Below are positions 31,761-42,878 of a DNA stretch of 64,000 bases, one piece after another. Numbering within the stretch: position 1 is the stretch's first letter; every line of letters starts with the position of its first letter. A program made the position numbers and the translations under genes. Source of the DNA: Phytophthora hibernalis (Eukaryota > Oomycota > Peronosporomycetes > Peronosporales > Peronosporaceae); contig JAAKBF010000047.1 of assembly GCA_012656075.1 (NCBI GenBank), positions 834,239 to 898,238 of the forward strand, given 5' to 3'. The notes under the pieces were generated by a model that was not told the DNA's origin, ran no database searches, and saw nothing but the letters and a program-made list of their open reading frames with translations.

Positions 31761-32324
31761 ATGGAGTTCGTGGAGACGGAGCGGGCCGTGTATTTTTACG
31801 GGCAGCGCGACTCGAAGTTCGGATTTCTGAGCAACTTCCACCCCTGCGAATTCACCGATGCACAAGGCCGGCAGTACTTCTCCAGCGAACAGTTTTTCAT
31901 GAAGAGGAAGCAGGAGATGTTCGACCCGCACAATGAAAAACTGGCTATCGCTATTCTGCGAGCAAAGTCGCCACCGGTCGCGAAGAAACTGGGACGCCAG
32001 GTCAAAAACTACGACGATGCAGTGTGGGGTGAAAATCGATACGAAGTGATGCTGGAGGCGCTGAAGCTCAAGTTTTCGTTCGATGAAGCACTAACCACTG
32101 AACTTTTAGCGACGCGAGGTAAGAATCTGTACGAGGCCTCGCATCGTGATGCAATTTGGGGCATTGGTCTCAGCGTGGCCGCCATCGGTAAAATGTCCCG
32201 CGAGAGCAAGTCATTCCAAGGCACGGGCGACGTGGACGCTGAGACACAATCAATGTGCTTTGGTCAGAATTTGCTGGGTAATGCGCTGATGGAGACTCGC
32301 GCTTGGTTGGAGCCGCAAGAGTAA
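31761..32324 (+). CDS. NADAR (YbiA/DUF1768) domain protein
   Basis: A complete 187-residue protein. It shows the NADAR fold motifs FGFLSNFHPCEF near the start, YFSSEQFFMKRKQEMF, YEVMLEALKLKFSFDE, and the C-terminal hallmark DAIWGIGLS. Bacterial and plant members remove ADP-ribose from guanine in DNA or RNA or hydrolyse N-glycosidic bonds of riboflavin-pathway intermediates, so the role is either reversal of ADP-ribosylation or metabolite clearance. There is no targeting signal. The gene is intact and single-exon. Confidence 0.9.
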   Translation: MEFVETERAVYFYGQRDSKFGFLSNFHPCEFTDAQGRQYFSSEQFFMKRKQEMFDPHNEKLAIAILRAKSPPVAKKLGRQVKNYDDAVWGENRYEVMLEALKLKFSFDEALTTELLATRGKNLYEASHRDAIWGIGLSVAAIGKMSRESKSFQGTGDVDAETQSMCFGQNLLGNALMETRAWLEPQE

Positions 32325-32551
32325 AACACGTTTACTACTACTATTAGTAGAATAGAGCGGAAGAAAAATTTACGATGGTCTGAACAATGAGATTTACACA
32401 AACGAAGATAGCGTATTCTTTAGCAATACACGTATACAGGACTTGCAGCAAATTGTGAATTGTGAACGTGTGAATGGATTAAACGGTGACAGTATCGTAG
32501 ATTGATATACTTCGAAGTACCAGCGTTTTCAAGAGAGTACAGCGACTCAGC
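32325..32551. other. Intergenic between NADAR gene and RXLR gene
   Basis: Convergent 3' flanks. It contains one TACTTCGAAGTA palindrome at 32508-32519. Confidence 0.5.
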
Positions 32552-33028
32552 TTAGTTGGTATGGAACTTGATGCCTCCGGTGGAGAAGTACTTCTGGAAC
32601 CACTTGGAGTAGCGGTGGTAGACAGCGATCGCTTTCCCGGTACTGGAAAGCGGGTCAACCTTCAGAATGTTATTTGCCACGTAGCCCGGTGCTCTGCCTG
32701 TGATAAACCACAGAGCGAACTGCGTTTCCTCTTTCTGGTCGAGTAACTGCTTGTTGCTCAGAACCTTCTGCAGCTTTGGGATGAGCTTCTCGGCCGCCGC
32801 GGTTCCGGGCATCACACGCTCTTCCTCTCCGGCCTCCTCCTCCCCGGTGATCGTCGTCTCGGATCGTAAGAATCTCTTGGCTGTGCCATCGTTTCCTTGA
32901 GTGGCGAGTGAGAGAACCCAATCCGGGGTCTCACGTACGGCCATCTTGGATTGTTCGATCTCCATAGCGGCATCGGTGGACACAAGAAGAGCAGTAGCGA
33001 TCAGCAAAACAAATTGGAATGCGCGCAT
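32552..33028 (-). CDS. RXLR-dEER effector, copy 1 of a twin pair
   Basis: 158 residues, intact. The signal peptide is residues 1-20 (MRAFQFVLLIATALLVSTDA), RXLR is RFLR at 52-55, and dEER is EEER at 68-71, followed by a helical effector domain with an ALWFITGRAPGYV-type WY-like helix and a YHRYSKWFQKYF helix. Such proteins are secreted, enter plant cells and usually suppress immunity; the plant target is unknown. The C-terminal two-thirds is identical to the copy at 37532-38011, while the signal peptide and upstream flank differ. An Inr/FPR core promoter lies at 33064-33082. Confidence 0.93.
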   Translation of the reverse strand: MRAFQFVLLIATALLVSTDAAMEIEQSKMAVRETPDWVLSLATQGNDGTAKRFLRSETTITGEEEAGEEERVMPGTAAAEKLIPKLQKVLSNKQLLDQKEETQFALWFITGRAPGYVANNILKVDPLSSTGKAIAVYHRYSKWFQKYFSTGGIKFHTN

Positions 33029-33063
33029 GATATTCGGTTCTTGATCACTTGAGTGGGTTGCGG

Positions 33064-33082
33064 CGAGTAAATTGCAAACTGA
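33064..33082 (-). promoter_or_regulatory. Oomycete Inr + FPR core promoter
   Basis: On the minus strand TCAGTTTGCAATTTACTCG matches the oomycete initiator/FPR pattern about 36 bases before the RXLR start codon at 33028. Confidence 0.65.
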
Positions 33083-34238
33083 TTGTCACCATGGTTGGGA
33101 ACTTTTCACCAACGCGTACATGTGAGAGGAGCGCAAATCCCTCGATAAAGTTTTGCTGGTGATCGTTGCAGACAGAAATGAAGAAATAGGGTGACCGCCG
33201 GTCACTGACCGGTTGCTAGCACGCGTGCTTGAAGGAGGGAGGTTCATCCGGCTACATGTATCCCAAACAGAGGACGCGATCTGTTGCTTGCATAGTCTCA
33301 AGCACAAGCACTGGTCGCACTGTACATGAATGTCATGAATAACATTCATGGCCAACGAGTTGAACTGTAGATGTACAGTACATGCACTGCAGCCACCTCG
33401 GCTCTTTCGGTTTCAAGAGTTTTATTGCGCAAGATTTGCATCCTGTTTGCTCTTGGCCACCAAGTTGGTGAGGATCATCCGGCCGAAGACTTCTTTTACG
33501 TATTATAGTTTCAAAGACGGCGGACCCGTGGCTACCGGAGCAGGTCCTGTAGTGCAGGGTCCTATTACATGCGTGGAGGAAGTGAATGTCAGCGATGAAT
33601 TATCGTTGATGATACTATCCTATCACAGGATGGGAGTCCATCTTCCACTCAGGAAAGATTTGCTTACCGGTACCCAGGTTCTCAAGAACTGCTGATCGCC
33701 CTCCGTTGGGCCATCGACAATGGATTACCGACTTCAAATAGAGGTCTATGCTAGATTTAACTGTTAGGGCCCTATTGCTTCGAACATTCGGTCACTATGG
33801 AAGTGGACGTATTATATCTCCCGCTCTTCCGGATATCGATCACTTCAGGGTGACTTCACGTTCAGGAAACGTGATTCTCGACTTTGATAGTACATGTATC
33901 AAAGATTCCACCGGCGATGTTCTCGCAGACCAAGCTGATTCTGACCCCTCAGCGAGGTTGTTTGGACGACGCTATCTTCGAGTTGATTACCTTCCTTCAT
34001 GCTAACTGCGATATGTGTAGAGCAGATACTCTCGAGGCGAATGAATCAAATGAGTGAGAACGAGGGATGGCTCAATATGTAACTTATATTTCAAAATAAT
34101 ATTGTGACTTTCATTCGAATTTGTGAGAATAGCCTGAATCGAATCGATTTCGCGAATCGATTTCAAATCGATTCGTCCGATATTCAGCCAATCAGAAATC
34201 ACCAATTGACTCACAACTCAGACAAGCAACCAACGACG
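33083..34238. other. Region without recognisable gene
   Basis: Open frames at 33348-33695 and 33748-34005 (plus) have no known motif. TACATGTA-type palindromes recur (33116, 33371, 33892). Just before the transposase, AATCGATT occurs three times within about 35 bases (34138-34173). Confidence 0.45.
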
Positions 34239-35275
34239 ATGGCAAGCATTCAGCAGGTGGTCAATGGGCGCCACGCGTCGACAAACACCATCATGCACGC
34301 CCTCTACGGCTACTTCTACCTGGGCTTGTCTAAACAGCGACTGGCGACGATATACAACAAGCACATCAACACCATTTCGAACTGGATCCAACGCTTCGAG
34401 ACCGACAACGATTACCAGCGACGCTCAACAAAGCGGAACGGTCAGCTCACGGCAGAGCAGCCAGATTGGCTGCTGGACTTCTACACGAAGCACCCGGTTG
34501 CATTTCTCGGTGAAGCGAAGGCTGCGTTTGAACACAAATTCACACGCTTCATTTCGATCTCAATGGTGTGGAGGGCACTGCGGCAGCATGGGCTCACATG
34601 GAAGGTTCTTGATCGACGGGCGATGAACATCAAGACCAGCGATATTGTACGCTTCACGCTGGAGCTGAACGTGATCAAGTGGTGCCAAATGAACATCCAG
34701 TTCCTCGATGAAGTCAGTTTTGACAACAGGGCATGCTGCGCTCGCGTGGTTACTGTTTGAAGGGAAAGAAACTTGCGTTTCGTGGCGAGTTTAATCGGAA
34801 GGCACGAGTGCCGTTGCTTTGTTTCATCTCTGTGGATGGCCTCGTGGAAACATTCAACACGGATGGGACGTTTGACCGCTCGAAGTTCGTCGAGTGCTGC
34901 CGTGTGCATGCGCATTCGCAGAAGACTCTTCACCCGTACCCAGGAAGACGTTCCGTGTAGATTCTGGATGGTGCGAAGATCCATTGTCACCCTGACATCG
35001 TCTACCACGTGCGGTCGCTGGGAATTATTCCTATTTTGCTTCCCGCATACTGCCCATTCTACAACCCCATCGAGTACCTCTTTGGTTTGATCAAGAAAGC
35101 ATTCAAACGGCAGTACGTCGAGGGGTCCAAGCAAAACCAAGCCGTACTCATTGCAAATATGCTCGAGCAGCTCCAAGATTTCGACATGACCAAGATTTTC
35201 GAGCACTGCGGGTGGAGTGTAACCGGTGAGTTTGACCCTATGTCGGCCCTGGGGCGTGTGCACATCGCATGCTGA
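34239..35275 (+). pseudogene. Tc1/mariner-IS630-type transposase, nonsense and frameshift
   Basis: The start MASIQQVVNGRHAS (34239) is followed by an HTH (RLATIYNKHINTISNWIQRF) and linker, then the DDE domain. The first Asp is in IQFLDEVSFDNR (about 34710), the second in LDGAKIHCHPD (about 34970), and the Glu in PFYNPIEYLFGLIKKAF (about 35075). A frame change at about 34725-34735 and an in-frame TAG at 34958-34960 break it. Otherwise blocks are well preserved, so the loss is recent. It lies between the twin RXLR genes. TIRs were not found with confidence. Confidence 0.85.
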
Positions 35276-35403
35276 GCAATTCGTCGTGAACGACTTGCTG
35301 GAGTTTTCGAGGCGAGGTGCTCCTGATTACGACAACGAGTGATGAAGATTGAAGAGATGTATGCTTAGATTTCGAGCTTATCGCTGATCAAGAACTAATT
35401 GCG

Positions 35404-36145
35404 TTAGGCATCCTCGACGTCCTCTTGATTCGGAATGACAGCTAGTGCGGACGTGACCTCTGTGCTATCTGGTTGTATCACCACATCATCACCCATTGCC
35501 TCGATCACATCCATATGATTATCCAGCATTTGATTCATCGACACAATAGCAGTATGCAGCACTTGGACCTGCTTGATCTCTTTCTGCATGCCTTGTACGA
35601 CCTTCTTTGCCATTTTTGCGCTGCGCTGCACACGCTGTAAGTGTTGGCCGCTTGCGTTTGACGCAGGCCTGAACTAAGTCACCAGATTTGGTGGCGGCCC
35701 CTTGGCGATTTCTCGCTCGTGTTGCAGTGTTGGTTTCATAGCCGCCATGACATATCCTGTGCAGTGAACTTAGCGCCCCATTTTTCCTTCAGTGAAGTGA
35801 TCATGAGTTGGTGGAGTTCTTCTGTCGCAGCACCTCCACGATCAGTTGCGGCCGGACTAATGCACTGGTGTTCAAAGTCTGCAAGCTGGCCAACGGTCGA
35901 TATATCGTTGCCGTACTTGTAGACAGAGTGCAAGACTGTTTCGTGCTGTTTTTTGACAGATATCGACGATCTTTCGCACTTGTCCATGGATCCAGTATCT
36001 TGGCGTTCATCCTCATGGAAGTATACTTCTTGAACATCTCGATTGCTGGGTCATGCTCATCAACTGTCCATACTGGTGGAGTTCCAGTCAGAACAGCTAA
36101 TGGCTTCAACTCGCACTGGATGATGTCCCAAAGCTTGGTCTTCAC
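35404..36145 (-). pseudogene. Unidentified ORF fragments, probably transposon-related
   Basis: Minus-strand frames 36145-35801 (ending in a VWTVDEHDPAIEMFKKYT region), 35987-35736 (HETVLHSVYKYGNDISTV, LMITSLKEKWGAKFTAQD) and 35631-35404 (helical, MAKKVVQGMQKEIKQVQVL and acidic tail) appear to be pieces of one protein separated by frame changes. No family is recognised. The position next to a dead Tc1-type gene suggests a mobile-element origin, but this is inference only. Confidence 0.35.
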
Positions 36146-36149
36146 CTCG

Positions 36150-37440
36150 ACCTATGTGTCGCATTGAACTCTGTACGTGCCAATCCGCCCTGACGACGAC
36201 ATACGCTGGTTGCCCGTGTTCTTCAATCGTACATCGACTGAGAGTTTGATCAACGGATCGTGCGAGGAAACCGCTTCTCGCAGCAGTTCAAGACGTGGAC
36301 TTCGCCTCTGGTACGGCGAGGGACGAAGATTGGGGCCTTGTGCTGCTCGGTCTTAGCTGGGTGTGTTTGCATCGAGGGAAACACGTCGAGGAGAGCTGAG
36401 CCGGACCGGGGTTGCTAGGTTCATTGCTGGAAGCAAAGTGAAGTGCGTGTCCAGACATACGCGACCTCTGATTGGTTAAAGCCCGGTTGCAATCGATTCA
36501 GATAACTCCTCATTGCCCTCCAGGTTCTACAAATTTGGGCGAAAACGACAATACTTCGAAGTATAATTTTGTCGTGTCCTATTGCACTTACTATTATGCA
36601 GCCAAACGATCGTCCGTAAAATAAAACATTTTGTTTTCCGATCCCTGCCTAACAGGGTTGGTGCATTGCACTATGAATAACTAAACATAAATCCGCATGA
36701 ATTGTGATGCTCCCAGCATGTGGCTTTGCATGACAAAATGTCAATCGTTTTTTGTCTGTGGCAGCCGAGAGGAACTTGCGTGCATCACCGTATTGCGTCA
36801 AATTTTTAAACTCTTGGGGCAGGCAGCGGGGAACACGGGTCAAACAATTTAGAAGACTATTAAAAAATTCTTGCCCCGCACTTGACTTTGTGACGCCAAT
36901 CTTGGACGTACAGTACAGGCGTGCAAAGTGGTCGTTTTCCGAACTCAAAGTAGATCCTGACTCGGACCACAGCTGTGAACTGGGCAGCAGTGCGAGGAGC
37001 GAAGACTCCAGCACTCTGGCCAAACGATCGGCATTTCAGAATTAAGTGACGTAACGCATTCTGTCTCGAATTCTAAGCCGGTACATGTACGGTACTGTAT
37101 TGTCAAGCTACAAAGCCATGCAGAGCTGGGCGTCTCTAATACGAGGTACCAATACCGGTAGGTTAGGAAGAACCGCTTCATGTGTTGGCATGGACTAGAT
37201 GCGTAGCGATGGTTGCTCTTACTCCTCTGGCGACTACATTATCTATTTCAAGCAATGGTACGTGTGTACTCTAATAATACTACTGGCACGACGCATAATG
37301 CTTAACTCGTATTGAGGATACATGTACACTAATATTCATGTTCGAGATCGGAGACCTAAGATAGTGTCAACGACAACATCCAACCGCTTGAATTAAAAAA
37401 GATGTTGCGATTTACTCGACTACCTACGCCCAAATCCTCG
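36150..37440. other. Gene-free region
   Basis: No supported gene. It holds a TACTTCGAAGTA palindrome (36552-36563) and TACATGTA/TACCGGTA-type palindromes around 37081-37160. The 124-codon minus frame at 36649-37023 has no recognisable features. Confidence 0.45.
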
Positions 37441-37539
37441 CTCAGCTGTAGTTTCAACTGTGATAAGTGATGAACGAGCGCTTCACTCAGCTGTAGTTTC
37501 AACTGTGATAAGTGATGAACGAGCGCTTCACTCAGCTGT
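37441..37539. repeat. Tandem repeat, two 45-bp units plus partial third
   Basis: CTCAGCTGTAGTTTCAACTG... occurs at 37441-37485 and again at 37486-37530, with a third partial start at 37531. It abuts the 3' end of the second RXLR twin; the same CTCAGCT sequence lies at the matching place of copy 1 (32547), so the tandem array arose after the gene duplication. Confidence 0.9.
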
Positions 37540-38011
37540 TAGTGTGGAACTTGATGCCTCCGGTGGAGAAGTACTTCTGGAACCACTTGGAGTAGCGGTG
37601 GTAGACAGCGATCGCTTTCCCGGTACTGGAAAGCGGGTCAACCTTCAGAATGTTATTTGCCACGTAGCCCGGTGCTCTGCCTGTGATAAACCACAGAGCG
37701 AACTGCGTTTCCTCTTTCTGGTCGAGTAACTGCTTGTTGCTCAGAACCTTCTGCAGCTTTGGGATGAGCTTCTCGGCCGCCGCGGTTCCGGGCATCACAC
37801 GCTCTTCCTCTCCGGCCTCCTCCTCCCCGGTGATCGTCGTCTCGGATCGTAAGAATCTCTTGGCTATGCCATCGTTTCCTTGAGTAGCGAGTGCGATAAT
37901 CCAATCCGGGGTCTCACGTACGGCCATCTTGGATTGTTCGATCTCCGTAGCGGCATCGGCAGATGCAAGAAGAACGGCGATGCTCAGCAGAGCAACTTGA
38001 TAGACGCGCAT
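37532..38011 (-). CDS. RXLR-dEER effector, copy 2 of a twin pair
   Basis: From Met 38011 the protein starts with a signal peptide (MRVYQVALLSIAVLLASADA) unlike that of copy 1. It then has the same mature protein: RFLR, EEER, and an identical domain from the RXLR region to the last few residues; copy 2 ends with one extra Ser. Differences from copy 1 are confined to the signal peptide and first 35 mature residues. Upstream flanks are unrelated beyond the core promoter. The long open frame extends to 38077, but the Met at 38011 directly precedes the signal peptide and is placed normally behind the promoter. Confidence 0.92.
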   Translation of the reverse strand: MRVYQVALLSIAVLLASADAATEIEQSKMAVRETPDWIIALATQGNDGIAKRFLRSETTITGEEEAGEEERVMPGTAAAEKLIPKLQKVLSNKQLLDQKEETQFALWFITGRAPGYVANNILKVDPLSSTGKAIAVYHRYSKWFQKYFSTGGIKFHTNS

Positions 38012-38045
38012 TGGCACCGCAGCTCTTGGGGGCCTGGGTGTTGTG

Positions 38046-38065
38046 GAAAGCAAATTGCAAACTGA
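38046..38065 (-). promoter_or_regulatory. Oomycete Inr + FPR core promoter
   Basis: Minus-strand TCAGTTTGCAATTTGCTTTC, 35 bases before the second RXLR twin. The core TCAGTTTGCAATTT is identical to that of copy 1 although flanks differ. Confidence 0.65.
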
Positions 38066-38079
38066 AAACATTAACACCG

Positions 38080-38663
38080 AAGGTTGTTACGCTGTCGGTC
38101 ACCGACTCGGTGAAGGGAAAGTCGAATCAGCGCTAACGCATTTGGCGATTGCAGATTTGTGCACCTGCACAAGGAAATGCTTCAGGATCGTGAGTCGTCT
38201 GTACTCAGTGTGTGAGAGCACACTACGCACTGAGTGTCGATTTCACATCGCTACCATATTTTTGTTGGAATGAGAGAATTGCAGCGCTGTTGCTCAAGCT
38301 AGCCGTCGATCTTGGTCTCTGCTGTGAAGACAAGGCGTTAGATTTCTGGCACCATTTGTTCACAGCGAGACGTAAAGCCGTTGAGGTATGGTTCCATGCT
38401 GTCCGGACTTCTTTCCATCTCCTCGAGCCATACGGCAGATTAGAATGTGTAGAGTCCTAGTCGACGGCCTGCGTCTTCTTACGTGTAATACGGATATTCG
38501 ATACAGAAGGCGGGCGGCTACGCGAACTGCTACCACCGGAAGAAGCCACCGTAGTCCACTACGTTAGTTATTTACTCCACCGATTTTGCATTATTTCATT
38601 CTCGCAAGCGATCCAATAGTCTACGGGCAAACGTTCGCCCAGTTGAAACTTGACTACCCCTCT
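38080..38663. other. Intergenic, no supported gene
   Basis: An 82-codon plus frame (38212-38460) contains a Leu/Trp-rich stretch but no recognisable domain. It borders the UFD2 3' end. Confidence 0.4.
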
Positions 38664-41600
38664 CTACTTCGTGGCATCCTTATGCTTTTGCTGTTGCTCT
38701 TGAATCCACTGCTCGATCTTCGCCTTGAGGTCCGTGTTCGGTTGCAATTGGTCCATGGTCAGCGGCACGCGCGTGAATGGGTCGCTTTGATCGTTCAGCA
38801 AGTGTTGCGTAATGCACGACCGATCCATTGTGTACCCACTGGGAAGAAGGACGGGGTCTTTCATCAAGGTGCACACCAAAGGATCCAGGAACTCGTCTGG
38901 GATGTCGCCCAGAGTCTCTTCAAGGTTGGCCGCGCTCTCCGCGGCCTTCTCCACGTCGAAAACAAACGCATCGAATTTTAGAACATCGACCGGCTCCAGC
39001 AACTGCGTGCGGGCCACAATTTGGGCACACTTGCGGAACACTTGACCGTCGTAATAACCATTTGTGGCCACTGCATCCAGGAAACTCGGGTAGTGGGCAA
39101 AGTGCAGCAGAGTCTCCACGATTTCCTTCAGCATCACCTTGGGACGGAATTTGTACTGCTCCGGGTTGTTCACCTTCAGCTCCAACCCACGCGGCCCGGC
39201 GAGTTTCACGAGCACGCTGTTCAACATGCTTACGAGGCGATCCTCAAGTTCCGGCATCTTCACAAAAGGCTCCTGGATTTCAGACGTCAGGTAAGACATC
39301 ATGTGGATAGTCTCGTTGGCCAACTGCAGACTGGACGTGACTGTGCGCTCCTTATCAGACAGCAGGCTCTGTTTTTGCTCGCGAACAGTTTCATCGAGAG
39401 CCATCCAGCGCGCGACATCTTGCATTTCTTCCTGTAGCATTTTAATTTCCGGCAGTGCAATGAGTGCGTCGGTTACCAGTCCATTGATGTGGTTCATCAG
39501 TCCGTGAGCAAACTTCACAAAGTTTTCTCGGTCCTCAGCAATGCGAAGGAATGCAGGCTTGTGACCGTCCAGTTTCCACAAATACTTAAGCAGACAGGCA
39601 ATGTTGTAGCGGTGTTCAAGCTTCTCATAGAATCCCGTGTGCTCCACATCTCCATAAAGCCCCAGCAAACATGGCGCAAGATGCCGCTGTGCCAGCAGGT
39701 TCGTCGTCAGCAGCTCTACACCGAAGGTAGTTCCAGCAGTCTCGCGTTCCTCAGACTCCTCCGATGGCAAAAATATGGAACAGCACCTCGCTCATTTTGG
39801 CACGTAAATGAGGACTATGCACGTAACCCGGGCTGGATAGGAAGATGATGATCATTTTCAGGAGTTCGTTGAGTTCGAACGCATTAAGCGCCTTTGGTTG
39901 CAGTCGTGCGATAAACTTGAGCGCAGTGCACACGTCATCCACCAAATGCTCTGGCATATACTTAAGGACGTTGTTTGCCTTTGTGTCAGGTGCCGGTAGC
40001 GGCAATTCAAGCGACGAATTCTCGTCATAAACACCACATCCGGTGCACGTAGAGTTTACAACCGCGCAAGTAAGAAGACAGAACCGGATTATCTCGTGCA
40101 AGAAATCCGGGTGCAGCAGTTCGGCATCCATGATCATCTTTGCCGCAGCCATTTGATCGAAGTGTGCTCGGAGGCGAGGGTCTGCGTTCGGGGCATTCAT
40201 TCGACTCTGGAAGTAGGACAGCTGGCGAAGTTGGCGCATGTACTGACCCATCATTCCAACGGGTCCAAGGTGCATCGCCCGAGCTGTGATAAAGTAGCAG
40301 CGCGAGATGAAGTTGAAGTCTGACGTATTCGCAGGCGAGCGATCATCTTGCTGCAGGGTTGCATTATCTGCACTTGTGCCGGCCAGCCTCGTCTCATCAA
40401 ACGGGAACAGGGGTTCTTTGTGGCCAAATATTCCGTTTTAACCAATTGAGCTTTCTTCGACTTCGCTGCCAGGAACGGGCCACACAATCGAAGCAATACC
40501 ACCGTCAGGTTAACGAACATTCCGTTTGTGGCCGTGATGTTCGCATCGGGGTTCTCCTTTACACGTTCAGCGTTAACTTGCATTGCTTGGTCCAGCCACG
40601 CCAGTACCTGTTCGCGAGCGGGGTCTCCGGCTTTCAGCAACAAGGTTATAATATCGGAGACTGTGCTCTGCACACTGTCCAGTTTGTTTCGAATCGTCAG
40701 GATAGAGCTATCCACGTCGTTCTTAGTGCGCTTCGTAATGTTCGTGAACATTTGCGAGATCGCCGGGTCCTGGCCACAGCTAAAGCGTAGCAACAAGCCC
40801 AGCGCAGTGGCATCCTGCAGACGACGGCCCGTCATGGGCGGGCCCGGAGTCAACAAAAATCCAGGAATCTGCGTGAACGCCGTCGCCAGCGCCTTGTTGC
40901 GACACAGCACCGTCAGCACATACATGTTGTTGTAGAAGTTGGACATGAGCGACGGCGGGTTAATGAGGAACAACTCCGCCAATAATTTCTGGAAAATCGG
41001 TGCAAACATCGCGAGCGTCGCGCCACTTGCCTCAAGTCCGACCACCACGCCGTCCACAAACTCCGGAGTCTGTGGGTTGCCCTGCAGTCGCACAATTTTC
41101 TCCAGTGCGTCACTGTTGATCGTTCCCGCTTCAAACGGGAAGATCTCCGGATCCGTGAGCGCCGTGGCGCTGTAGTTGACGCACATGTCCCGAATACTCA
41201 CCAAACACTCGTGCGCCTCCTGTTTCTTGTCCTCTGGCAACCTTAGAAACGAGGACTGCAGCTTCTGTATCTCGTCTCTGCAACGATAGAAAACCTGCTC
41301 CAGATAGGCCACCGCCGCCAAAGGATGCTGCACACCGCCCGGTAGATCTGCGGGGTTCATAATGATCCGCGAGTAGAGCACTTCACTGGCGTTAGCAGGT
41401 GTTAAAAGCTGCGTTTCCACCTCTTCCGATGCCGCAAACTGCGGTAAAAACAGCAATTCACTGCTACGAGTGGTAGTACTCAGCGTCACGTGCAGCACGC
41501 GCTGCAGCATGTCGTTGACGTAAACATGAGGCTGTGCACCAAGTTTCTTGGGCTTTTTGGGCTCTTTAACAACAGCAGGGACCTCGACGCGCTTCTTGTC

Positions 41601-41854
41601 TGCTTGGGGCGACGGCGCGTCCTGATTGGTCATAATGACGTCACCATCTGTCTTTACAGTGCTCTGATTGGCTGAAATTGAGTCTTGCGCTTCCTGCAGC
41701 TTCTGCAGCCGCTTGCGCCGGATCTCGTCGGCTGACGCAGGCGCCGCCCCGTCCGAGAGCGTGTTGCCCCCGCCTGGAAGCCGCCGCCCTCCGCTTTGCT
41801 CTCCTCGTCGCCCTCGTTCTTGCCCTGGAGCCACGCACTCACCCAACCCGACAT
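38664..41854 (-). CDS. UFD2: Ubiquitin conjugation factor E4 (UFD2)
   Basis: UFD2 extends short ubiquitin chains with E1-E2-E3 and works with Cdc48 in the ubiquitin-fusion degradation pathway. The start is MSGWVSAWLQGKNEGDEES at 41854. The large helical Ufd2P core spans most of the protein (INPPSLMSNFYNNMYVLTVL, FISRCYF region, LRQLSYFQSRM, YIHNPYLRAK-like YVHSPHLRAKM, KFDGHKP-like KLDGHKPAF). A C-terminal U-box (DEFLDPLVCTLMKDPVLLPS, DRSCITQHLL, DPFTRVPL) binds the E2. Frame changes fall at three homopolymers: C5 at 41767-41771, G4 at 40410-40413, A5 at 39769-39773. All domains are intact, so the gene is probably functional and the breaks are consensus errors. Length about 1060 residues, normal for UFD2. 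Confidence 0.96.
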
Positions 41855-42027
41855 GGTTTACGTTGCGATCCTGAACTTAAGAACTTGCTTTTTGTATGCG
41901 GAGAACTTGAACCGGATTGGCGCATACCGGTATTGGAGAAGATAACAGACATTTCAGTTTAAACGCTTTTGTAAAAGCATTTAAACAATCTGCTAAAAAA
42001 GTAAAAACAACAGTTCAATTTCGACAA

Positions 42028-42766
42028 ATGCTGGCGCGGGGAGCGATCGTACTGCGTGGCGTGGCCGCCGCGCGGCGCTGCTTATCGGTTGCTGGGGGTT
42101 CAAAGCTGGTTGAAAAGAGCGAAGAAATCGTGGCAGAACTGTGGTCATCTCGTCTTCATACGACAAAATCCCAGCGAGATATGGAGATGTTGGGCGAACG
42201 GTTGGCTCGAGGACGACAGCAGGGAGACGTCGTGTTCCTGCGCGGGTGAGAGGCGCTGAGCTGCCTTTACAATGGGGAAACATGCAGGTTGCTAACTGGT
42301 GATAATTTTGGGTGTTTGGGTCCAGTGATTTGGGATGTGGGAAGACTTGTCTGGCCAGAGGATTCGTCCGTGCGCACACGAAGCTCGAGACGCTGGTGGT
42401 GACGTCGCCGACGTATTTGCTCGTGAACACATACGACGAGGCAGCAGATCTCCCGGTGGTATATCACGTGGATCTGTACCGGTTGGATTCGGTGACGGAG
42501 CATGATGCGGCCGCGCTTGGCCTGGCGGAAGCGTTCGAGAAAGGTGGGGACAGGAGGAAGATGGAGGATTGGGACTTATGACTGGTTTCTATGTGGTAGG
42601 AATCACGCTGGTGGAGTGGCCGGAGCGCTTTGATGAAGAGAGCGTGCCGAAGGAGAGACTGGACGTTGAGATTTCGTACGATGAAAACGATGCGGAGATT
42701 CGACACGTCGAGTTCAGGCCGTTTGGCGAGCGATGGACGAAACAGTTTCCTTCGAGCTCAACATGA
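42028..42766 (+). CDS. TsaE: TsaE-type ATPase for tRNA t6A synthesis (mitochondrial), three exons
   Basis: TsaE (YjeE) is the ATPase partner of TsaB/TsaD that makes the universal N6-threonylcarbamoyl-adenosine at tRNA position 37. Exons are 42028-42245, 42326-42543 and 42600-42766, with GT-AG introns of 80 and 56 bases. The total is 200 codons plus stop and the frame joins exactly (RGDLGCGKT across intron 1, FEKGITLVEWPER across intron 2). The Arg/Ala-rich start (MLARGAIVLRGVAAARRCL) is a mitochondrial presequence. Hallmarks are Walker A GDLGCGKT, TSPTYLLVNTY, YHVDLYRL and GITLVEWPER. Divergent from UFD2, with about 170 bp between the two start codons. Confidence 0.92.
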
Positions 42767-42878
42767 ACAGTAAATCGAGGGTATGCAAGCATGCTATCAC
42801 CGCGATGAACGGGTTGCCGACGCTTACTGTGGCCTTAGCTGCTTAGATTTTTGTTTTCTTCTTTTGTCACGAATGCCT

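Noticed and set aside
36649..37023. 124-codon minus frame
   Set aside because: No recognisable features; lies in a gene-free, palindrome-rich stretch.
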